Positions 7,614-17,100 of a stretch of 20,073 bases of DNA are shown here, one piece after another; the first letter of the stretch is position 1; every line of letters starts with the position of its first letter. The notes below the pieces were generated by a model, which was given only the letters and a program-made list of their open reading frames with translations, was not told the DNA's origin and ran no database searches. This DNA comes from Mesotaenium endlicherianum. Its lineage: Eukaryota; Streptophyta; Zygnematophyceae; Zygnematales; Mesotaeniaceae. The stretch is from the NCBI GenBank assembly GCA_009602735.1, contig WELA01004388.1, forward strand, positions 323,217 through 343,289. The letters are read 5' to 3'. The position numbers and the translations under genes were made by a program.

Positions 7614-9691
7614 ATGACTTCCCCCAACTCAAAAGATGACCATGAGCAGCACACGACAAGTACATCCGATTATCCGAGTATAGAGGTGAAAAATAGTCAT
7701 GAACGCAGTGATTCTTTAGCTGGGTCTAATAAGTCCACGGATGGGTCAAGTGGGTCGGGTGACGGGGGTTGTCTTCTGCCTCCGTTTCTGCCCTACACGG
7801 CCACGGTGCCTTGGCATAGTGGCCCACGAGCTCTTTTCTCCCGCCTCTTTCCAAAATATGGACATTATTGTGGACCAAATTATTCCAGTGGAAGAGAAGG
7901 TGGATCTCTGCACTGGGAGAAAGAGCCCCTTGATGTGGTCGATTATTGCTGCTACAGGTAGAATAATCTTTGACACTACTCCTCCCTTTGTGTGCATCAG
8001 AGTGCAGATATTTCCAGCTTTGTTGAGCCTCCCATACATGGTGTTGCAGTGGACGATGCAAACACAAATCAAGTCCGGAAATTTGGTGCTTGGAGTGGTC
8101 ATCCTTAATATTTTCAAGTCTACCTTTGAACGTTTTAGGCTTTAGCATTTTACTCGCTTGAAGTCAATCCATGTTTGCGTTTATACAACTAAGGATATGG
8201 TTTGTTTTCCTGGAGACTCTTACGTCAGCATTATTTTCTGTCAATGTACCGTGTAAGGAAGCTGCCAAGATGGCAAGGACTAGGACATAGCCCTCCAGCT
8301 ACACATTTACTTATGCTATGGACGCGTTCCTGGTCACATCTCATTTGTCTGCTCAATTTAGGTCAGCCTTCTTTGGAGCCGATTAGTGCTGGCTCGCCAT
8401 TTCTAGCTTTTGGACATACACTGCAGCATGAGGACAAAAGGCAGTATACTTTCTAACGCCGAACAGTGACATACTGTCTCTTCTTTCCTTCTGTGAACAC
8501 CCTGCAGTCTTCAGCGAGCCTCCTTGAAGAGCGTTGTACTCATGACTTGATTGTAATGACCTGGGAAGGTTGTTTGTTGACTGTTGACTGTTGACTGTTG
8601 TCTGTTGACTGTTGTTTGTTGACATTCTTGGGGTGGAGCTCTGGAGCTCAGAGCTTCCATGGGAGGGAACCTCAATATGAACGGAACTTTTCATCTTCTA
8701 ATGATCATTTGAACCAGAAATGATGCCGTTTTTTATCTTAATATACCAATATTTCTTTTTCTTTCCTTCAACTGGTTTTTATCTTTGTGTTCTTTGTTTC
8801 TCGTCTGATGGTCCAACAGGCATGATATTGGATATGACACTGAGAGCCAGGCAGGCCTGCTGAAGGCAGACGAGCAGCTGCTGAAGTGTCTGGAAAATGC
8901 GCCCCTGATAGCAAGTAAGAGAGGAGAGCCCAGCTTGAGTCAGGCAGCTGAAGCTTACAGAGTCATCTGCATCTTCGGTGAGCCTCCCCCTTCCACCCAT
9001 GCATGCATGCATGCACATGTCCTTCAGTTTGCCCCACTTCAATTCCATCTTCAGTGCGCCTGATCAACAGGCATCTGGGTTACATCCATGGCAGATGTGA
9101 CTTTCTCACCTGACCTCAAGCAGGAGACCCTAGGAGAAAGTAGGAAGGGGTTGTCCAGCAGAGGGAAAAGGCATGCTTGCCCCAGTGCTTGTGCCTGTGC
9201 CTCGGCCTGGGCTTGGGCTTGTGTGCATGCACTTGTTATTCGCTGCGGGCTCCAGGACCTCAGCATCTGAGCTGTAAACTACTGAATGCTATGCTTGGTT
9301 AGGTGCAAAAAGCACTTGCTTCCATACTATCATGCTCAATGTCGCCAGAAAGGTCCTGTACTCAACTTTCAGCTGATTCCTTCGCTGTCCTTCCATGGCT
9401 TATTTCGAGTTTGTAGGGCTTCGGAGGTTCCTCATCCCCTACAGGACACTGACAGCCAGGCAAGAGCAGGACTACCTCCTGAAAGTTGCTGACAAGAGGA
9501 GGCCCGACAGCCCCGCCAGCAGAGCACTCAAGGACAGCAACGAGGTCCTTGGAGATGCGGAGCAGCAGGGCCTCCCTCCACCAGCTGGCCTGCCTCTCAG
9601 CAACTCCGGGTTGGGCCAGAGGCAATCGGCTGCTTCAATTGGCCTGCAGGAACACTCGTGGCCAAGTGCACAGGAGAAAGAGGGCCGTTGA
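7614..9691 (+). CDS. Phospholipase A2 family protein, plant At4g29070-like, three exons
   Basis: Exons 7614-7957, 8820-8977 and 9417-9691 join to 258 codons. Donors are CAG|GTAGAA (phase 2) and TTCG|GTGAGC (phase 1). Acceptors are AACAG|G and TTGTAG|GG. All phases agree, which strongly supports the model. Residues 1-52 are hydrophilic and Ser-rich with no signal peptide visible. Residues 82-88, YGHYCGP, match the calcium-binding loop. D110-Y-C-C-Y-R-H116-D117 is the catalytic CC-x-x-HD motif, split by intron 1. It continues as HDIGYDTESQAGLLKADEQL, then CIFGLRRFLIPYR, a pattern I know from plant phospholipase A2 family proteins. Such enzymes cleave the sn-2 ester of phospholipids to give lysophospholipid and free fatty acid. 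The last 80 residues are a Gln/Ser/Pro-rich extension of unknown role. The ATG is the first in frame after an upstream TGA, though an unseen 5' exon is possible. Confidence 0.88.
7958..8819 (+). other. Intron 1 of the phospholipase A2 gene
   Basis: The 862-bp intron begins GTAGAA and ends in a pyrimidine-rich run (TTTCTCGTCTGATGGTCCAACAG). It splits the active-site motif between Arg115 (AG|G) and His116. It contains a 7-bp minisatellite at 8574-8622. The open frames in it (for example 8202-8456) have no motif. Confidence 0.85.
8574..8622. repeat. 7-bp minisatellite (TGTTGAC type)
   Basis: About seven degenerate copies of a TGTTGAC unit stand in tandem, with TGTTGTC and TGTTTGT variants, inside phospholipase A2 intron 1. 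A locally expanded repeat, expected to vary between individuals. Confidence 0.75.
8978..9416 (+). other. Intron 2 of the phospholipase A2 gene
   Basis: This 439-bp intron begins GTGAGC and ends GAGTTTGTAG. It includes a GCAT tetranucleotide run at about 8999-9016 and loosely repeated GCCTGTGCCT/GGGCTTGGGCTTG units near 9185-9225. The flanking phases (1 base plus 2 bases make a Gly codon) leave no need for an extra exon here. Confidence 0.8.
8999..9016. repeat. GCAT tetranucleotide run
   Basis: About four ATGC units in tandem, self-complementary, within phospholipase A2 intron 2. Confidence 0.75.
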
Positions 9692-11149
9692 CTCCCACAC
9701 ACGCGAAGCTTGCTAGCTGCACTGCGCTAGCTGTACTTGGTTGCTTCTGCCACATGGGGGCTGATGCACTTTGTATGGTCCAAGCCGGAATGCTGCCTGA
9801 AGCCCGCATAGGGGAGAGTGTACATATATTGCTGATGGCTTCTCAGCAGTTGGGCCCCTAGAGCCTTTTTTCTTCATTTCGCCGCTTTTGTTTCTGCAAC
9901 CTCCACGCATATTGCTAGACTAGGAAACTGAGAGACCCACTGCATGGGTGGAGTCTGAGATGAGGGGAAGCCAGGTCGAAAGGTGACAGCAGTAGCAGGT
10001 GTCAAGTTAAGAGTAGGTTTGTGAGTAGATTATCTTATCATGCATTTTTGGGAGCCTTTAAGAAATGCTTGTATGATAATAATTAATATTCTACCAAATT
10101 ATTAATGCTTGGGTCGTCTGACGTGATCATATTGAGAGGCTTGCGTAACCCATTAAGCTGTGCTGTGATGGTCCGTTTTGAACAATGTTTCTGAGCTAGT
10201 ACAAACTTTATCAGCTGCGGGAAGCTAGCTATGGTATTGTAGTCGTACAAGGGCAAGGACAACCCTTTCATGCCAAAGCAAAGCTATCTCATTCTTGGCG
10301 CTTGTGATGAAGATTGCCATTCTGTGTACACTATACGTGCACACTTCTTGACCTGTATATTGCATCACATTCTGGTAGATATCGTAAACTGGGCCCAAGG
10401 TATGCAAATAAGTTGTACGAAGGCAATCCTCAGCTGAAGATAGATGGGTTGAACTTGGGCCATGATTATTTAATGACCCTCTACCTCATAATACTGGCGT
10501 TCTAGTGACACATATGTGGCTGCCATCAAGCTAACACGTGCATCTGAGGAGAAAAAACTGATCCACAGTCGTACACTGTGCACACGCAGTTTTTACAAAT
10601 TCATTTACAATACGGGCACACATTTAAAGCTTGTGAATGTATACGTGCTCACAATATTGCCAATCAACACGCACACATGTCACACGAGAACTTCTCAAAC
10701 ACATCCCACAGACGACGGATCCATTCAATGTTGAATGGAGTCAGCACAAATTACCATTGTGGCACCAAGGCCCCCGAAATAATGACATCGTCCAGAAGAT
10801 GGAGTATCAACGTCCCAAACCCCAACCCCAAGAATTCCTATTAACTTAACCTGTTTCTCACATTCATCAACCTATCGGCAGCTCGTACAGGTGCTCTGAC
10901 TCTAGGCTCCTACTCTAACAACCTAGCATATACACTTTCATGGCCCATACCCCTAACACCCACCACCGTCACGCTACCTCATGCGCTACTCAGCCAATGA
11001 GCTGGGTGGTACTTCCAGCTTCCCTAGACCAGGGGAATCTACGCCGCAAAAGAAGTTGGCCATCTCCGATCGCCGTTCGCATCCGCACACCCTTGTGCTG
11101 CAAACACTTACCTCCTAGAGGGGGCCCCCACCTGTAACCTACATCGATT
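9692..11149. other. Intergenic region between the convergent genes
   Basis: It holds the 3' flank of the plus-strand phospholipase A2 gene and the 3' flank of the minus-strand giant gene. No reading frame has recognisable content. About 10020-10700 is fairly AT-rich. A minus-strand stretch near 11105-11000, after TTTGCAG, could be a short terminal exon of the giant gene (see findings), but I cannot decide. No clear polyadenylation signal was identified for either gene. Confidence 0.4.
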
Positions 11150-14100
11150 CTAAACCTTCCGAAAACCTCTGGGCCTGCCTTGGGCGCGGCCAGCTGGCAC
11201 CGTACCTACCTTACCCTGCTGCCCCTCTGACTGCGACAAGAAAGAAAACCTCGCCACATGTCGTTCGTTGAATGCACGCTGGGCTGGGCGCTGGGCCACC
11301 CTATTGGCTGCCGGGTGATCCCCAAAGAAGGCCCGCCTGCCGCCCACGCCCAAACCCCCGGCCCCGCCCCCGCCGCCGCCGCCGCCGCTGCCGCCGCCGC
11401 CGCCGCCAAACTCGGCGACTGTCGAAAATTGCATCCGGGGCTGCCTGGCACACACCTGCAGCACACTTGTCAGGCTCCTGGGCCTCTGCATCAAGGCGGT
11501 GGCGCCGCCGCCGCTGCCGCCGCCGCACCGCTGCTGCAAGCCCAGCTTGGGGCCCTGCGGGACACCTGGCGGCGGCGGCGCCACGGCCGCGCTCTGGCTG
11601 CTCCCCCCGGCCCTCTGATTGGCCTTGGGGGGGAACAGCCAGCCGGGGCCGTACAGCTCGTAGTCGCAGTCCTGCTGGGCGGGGTCCCACTGCCCCAGGA
11701 GCGACGTCCACGTCTCGGGAAGCCGCGCCTGCCGCCGCGCCTGCCGGGGGGGGCGGTACGCGGGGCAGAGCCCCCCGTACAGGTGCTCCTCCTCCTCCAC
11801 CAGGGCTGCCGCCGCCGCGTCTCTGCCACCGGCGCCAACGCTGCCGCCGCTAGCCTTCCCCTTGTCCTTCTTCCCCCGCTTGCCCTTCACAATGGCGCTG
11901 CCCAAGCCCGGGTGCATCGCCAGGCCCCCTCCCCCAGAGAAGGAGGACACGCCGTGGGCCCCACAGGCCCCCACCTCGCCCAGAGCGAGGGGCCCCTCCT
12001 CCTCCCTCTCCTCCTCCTCTTCGTCGGCCTCCTGCTGCTCGTGCTGCTCCCAGTGTGCACCGTCACCGCCGTCGCGCCCATCATCGCGCTCGCCCTTGGG
12101 CTGCGCAGCAGCAGCAGCAGCAGGCGGCGCGGCGGCGGCGGCTGCCACGCCCGCCTTCTTTTTGTTCTTGCTTCCGACGGGCCGGCCCCTCTTCCTGGGC
12201 GGCTGCCCCGGCAGCAGCGCGAGCTCGCTCCGCCTCTTGGCCGTCTGCTTCAGGGCGCTGACCACCCTCTGCTTGCTAGTCATTGCCATCGCTGCCGCCG
12301 CTGTCGCAGACCCGCCGCTCTTCTCCTCTCGCCCTCCCTCCGTGCCACCCCCNGTACAGCTCGTAGTCGCAGTCCTGCTGGGCGGGGTCCCACTGCCCCA
12401 GGAGCGACGTCCACGTCTCGGGAAGCCGCGCCTGCCGCCGCGCCTGCCGGGGGGGGCGGTACGCGGGGCAGAGCCCCCCGTACAGGTGCTCCTCCTCCTC
12501 CACCAGGGCTGCCGCCGCCGCGTCTCTGCCACCGGCGCCAACGCTGCCGCCGCTAGCCTTCCCCTTGTCCTTCTTCCCCCGCTTGCCCTTCACAATGGCG
12601 CTGCCCAAGCCCGGGTGCATCGCCAGGCCCCCTCCCCCAGAGAAGGAGGACACGCCGTGGGCCCCACAGGCCCCCACCTCGCCCAGAGCGAGGGGCCCCT
12701 CCTCCTCCCTCTCCTCCTCCTCTTCGTCGGCCTCCTGCTGCTCGTGCTGCTCCCAGTGTGCACCGTCACCGCCGTCGCGCCCATCATCGCGCTCGCCCTT
12801 GGGCTGCGCAGCAGCAGCAGCAGCAGGCGGCGCGGCGGCGGCGGCTGCCACGCCCGCCTTCTTTTTGTTCTTGCTTCCGACGGGCCGGCCCCTCTTCCTG
12901 GGCGGCTGCCCCGGCAGCAGCGCGAGCTCGCTCCGCCTCTTGGCCGTCTGCTTCAGGGCGCTGACCACCCTCTGCTTGCTAGTCATTGCCATCGCTGCCG
13001 CCGCTGTCGCAGACCCGCCGCTCTTCTCCTCTCGCCCTCCCTCCGTGCCACCCCCCCACGACGGGAGGCGCTTCCTCTGGCCCTCCTGTTGCATGCCATG
13101 CTGCTCCTGGCCTGCCCTCTTCTCCTCCTGATTGGGCCCAGGCCCAGGCCCAGGCCCATTGGCAATCTGGCCCCTCCCTCGCACCCCTCCCAGGGCGCGG
13201 CTCCTGCGCTGCCGCGCGGCCGCCTTGAGCCTCTTCGCCTTCAGCCTCTCTGCGAGAGTGGCGCTGCCACTGCCTTTGCCGCCCTCCGCCGCCGCCACAG
13301 CCATTGCGGCCGCAAGGGCCCCCCCCCTGCTGCTGCCGCCGCTGCGATGCTGATGCTGCTGCGCCGGCGGACGATGAGAATGCTGAGTCAGCAGCTTCAC
13401 CGCCGCCGCCACGCGCTTTTTCTGCCTGGCCTGCGCGTCCCCCCTCTCGCGCACGCGCTCCTTACGCAGCAGAGCCCCTCCGTGCCCAAGCCCCTGCCCC
13501 TCGTGCCCCTGCTCCTCTCCCTCCTCCGTAAACTCAAACCCATTCCCCGCCTGCGCAGCGCCGCCAGCAACCTTTCCATAGGTGCTCATGTCCGCCAAGC
13601 CATGGCTGCCGCGCTGCTGCTGGCTCTCAGAGCGCGGCTGGGGTGCTGCATGCTTCGAGCCGGCAGCTGCAGCAGCTGAGGCCCCAAGCCCGGCCCCGGC
13701 TCCAACCCCAACCGCAGCCAAGGCCCCAGCTGTGTGGTGTGCTGTCGTCGTCGTCGTCGTCGTCGTCGCCGGCAGCAGAAGAGAGGACTTGCGGAACAGC
13801 AGGGTGCTGGCCGGCCCCAGAGGTTCTGCAGCCCCGCCGCCGCCGCCGCCGCCGCTGCCGCTGTACCGGATGCTGGTGCGCGCCGCCTTGGCAGAGCGCT
13901 GCGAGTCCGACGTCTCCAGCCGCGCTCCTCCCCTTCCTCCATGATGGCCCGCTGACTCAACTCCTGCTGCTCCTGCGTCGCCCTCTCCCCCTGCAGGGAG
14001 CAGCGCAGGGCTCCGAGGGCTCCCCAAAGACAACAGAGGGCCCCTTTGCCCGACGCTGTGCAGCTCAGAGTTGCCACCTGGCAGCGCCCCGGCCTCGCTG

Positions 14101-17100
14101 GCAGCTGCTCGCGAGTTGTCCCTCCGCAGCCGCTTCCGCTTCGGATGGGAGGACGGTACGGCTGCGCCTGCCGCACTTCCCGGCTCGCCACGTGGCATGC
14201 CCGCATCCCCCGCTGCCTCCCAGGGGGCCCTGTACTTTGCACCGCCGCCGTTGCTGAGCTGCTGCCCCCTTGTGGGGCCTGCCCTGGGTGACATCTGGGC
14301 ACCGCCCGCCTTAGCGGCCGTCATTAGGCTCTCCTGAAAAGCCGCCACCTCGGCTGCCGCTGCCGTCGCCGCCGCCGCCGTCGCAGTGGTCCTCCTCCCT
14401 CCCCCGACCCTCCCCAGCGCGCTCGTGCTCGTGCGGGGCGCGCGCGCGCGGCTCCCTGGGAGGAACCGGGGCGCCCAGGTGCCGGCGTCGAGCGCCAGCA
14501 CCAGCACAGAATCGTCCACCGTGTACTCGCGCATGGGCGGCACCATCAGCCGCCCAAAGCCCTCCCGGATGGAGGAGAGAGGCGTGCAGGGCTTGGGCGA
14601 CGCCGGGCGGGGCGCGGGACCGCCAGCTGTCGCCGTCGTCGTCATCGTCGGCGTCGGCGGCAGAGGCGGCTGCTGTGCTCTGCAGCCCTCTTTCGGCGCC
14701 CTCCGCCGCTTTCTGGAGTACTGCACTAAGTCCGGTTCCTCCGACTCTTCCAGCTCTTCCTCTGGCTGGGGGGACCCTGTGGCCTCCGCTGGCAGAGGCG
14801 GCAGCCTCACTTGGGCGCACAGCGCCACCACGGCCCCTCGGCGGCCCCCAACGGTGACTGCGGCCCTAGCTCCCTGAGCTGCCGTCGCTGCTGCTGCCCC
14901 TGCTGCTTCCTGCTCAGCAGCAGCAGCAGCAGCGGCAACAGCGGCAGCAGCCTCTCTCGGTGGGGCCCCTAAGGCAACAGCATCAGCCCCTGCAGAATCA
15001 GCAGCCCCTCCCCGTGCCTCCAGGTCTCCTGCAGCTGCAGGGGAGGCAGCCTCTCTGCTTGGGGGGACTACGACGTCCTCCTCCTCCTCCTCCTGGGAGC
15101 CCGGTGTCACCTCCTGAGCAGCAGCAGCTGCAACCTCCTCCCCTGTCCCTGGACTCCCCTTGCGTGCAACCTGGTCATCTGTCACATCCCCGCTTCCGGG
15201 CGCTCCGACCTCTGTCTCCCGGGCACCAGATGTCGCCTTGTGAGCAGCAGACCTGGCAGCAGCAACATTGTCCCCTGCCAAGACCTCTTCCCGTGCCACC
15301 TGGCACTCCGTTACGGGCTGCTTGTCCTCCTGGCCAGGCCCTGCAGCGGCTGCATCTGAAAAATCTGCTAACACCGTCGCCTTTTCCCCTTCTTCTTCCT
15401 TCTCCTCTGCCTCCTGCTCCTGCTCCTGCTCGTGCCCCTGTTCCTGCTCCTCCTCCCGCTCCGGTTCCTGTTCCTGTTCCTGCTGCAGGTGCAGCTGCTG
15501 CTGCACTGCCTGCTCCGCCTTCTCCTGCTGCAATTCCCCTTCCACATCCTCCTGCAATTTTCTTCCAGCTGCACTCAGGGGGGGCACTGCAAGAGGAGCC
15601 TCTGGGGGTGCGTCAGCATGGGAGCCAAGCAGCAGCAGTTGCGTTTGCGTGCCCTCCTCAACCCTCCTTTCACCGGCGGATAGCCCGCCGTTGCCCCCGC
15701 CACCTGGCGGCGCTGCCTCCGCCACACTGGTGGTGAGAGGGAGCGCATCAAAGGAGGAGTCGCCACCGACAGGCGGCAACTCCCCGTCAAGTGCGCGCTC
15801 CTCGCCACCAGGAGCAGGAGCACTTGGAGCCTCGGGCACCACATCGCCCTCGTCCTCGCCCTGGTCCACACGAGGAGGCAGCCCAGCGTGCCCAGCGGGC
15901 GCCACTTGCTGGTCCTCAGCTGTTACAAGCGTCTGCTTTTCGGGGCCGCCGCCACCACCTGCTGCAGCGGCGGCTGCTGTTGCGGCTGCTGCTTGTGCGC
16001 CTGCCACTGCTGGGACCTCTCTCGCAACCTCCTCCTCGGCCTCGCCCTCCACCTCGCCCTCACGCTCTCCCTCACCCTCAAACCCAGCCCCAGCCTCAGC
16101 CTCAGCAGTACCCTCAACGTCTGCCTGCACTGGTGCTGGTGCTGGTGCTGGTGCAGCAGCAGTGGCCCCTGCCTGCGGCTCCTTGGCAAGCGCCTGCAGT
16201 GTGACATGCGGGGGCACGAGCGTGCATGCAGCGCCATCTCTCACGGGTGAAGCCCTGCCAGCAATAAGTCCATCTGTCACAACGTCCTCTGGAGGTGACA
16301 CATCAGCCTTCACCAGGAGGCCACGCTCCTTGTCATCGCCTCCCTCAAGGAGCGACGTATCGCCAGCGCCAGCTGAATGCCCTGCTGGCATCCTCTCTTC
16401 CTCGCCTTGCAGCTTGGCCACTTGGCGCTCCGTAGCTTGGCCACTTAGAAGCACAGGAGGCTCTGGCAGCACGCTCTCCTCCACCCGGCCTCTGTTGGGT
16501 GCGCCGCCCGCGGCTCCGGTAGCCTCGTTGTCCTCACGGGCCCGGCCAGGTGGCGGAAGATGAGGACAAACGGGGCTGTGCACGCTCTGTTTCTTCTTCA
16601 GGCTGCTCAGGTTGAGCGGGCTTCTGGGTCTCTTCAGAGTCTTTGCTAACACCACCCCTTCGCCCTTCTCCTGCTCCTCCGAAGAAACACTAGCAGTCAC
16701 TTTGCCCCGCCTCTCCTCCTCCTCCTTCTTCTGGCCTTCCTCTCTTTCATGCCCGTCTGTGGCCTCCTCCCTCCCAAGAGCAGCGGTGTCGCCTCTTGCA
16801 GACCTCTTCCTGCTGGCCCCGCACGCAGCCGCGCTCGTGTTCATCGTCAATGGCTGCTCTCCGTGCGCAGCAGCCACATACACGCCAGCTCCTGCCGCTG
16901 CCGCCGCCGCTGCCACAGCTGGTGCTCTTGCTACCAGGCGTGCGCCCTCGTGCTCGCCCGAACCGGAGCTCGGCGCCCTCGATTCTGCGACACTGTCACA
17001 CGTGCGCTCGTCTGCAACAGCGACGTCCGCGCGCCTGCCGTGAGGGAGCTCCACCCCGCGCTCGTTCCCGCCCTCGCGCTGCTGCTGCCGCTGCGGCCGG

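Noticed and set aside
7726..8148. Open frames on both strands overlapping phospholipase A2 exon 1
   Set aside because: They are shadows of exon 1 and its intron; only the 7614 frame carries the calcium loop and CC-x-x-HD motif.
11258..13679. Long plus-strand open frames (432 and 605 codons) opposite the giant gene
   Set aside because: They are Leu/Pro/Arg/Ser runs produced by reading GC-rich trinucleotide tracts in antisense. They lack splice-consistent borders and motifs, whereas the minus strand has AT-hooks and non-repetitive islands. The N and duplicate also inflate their lengths.
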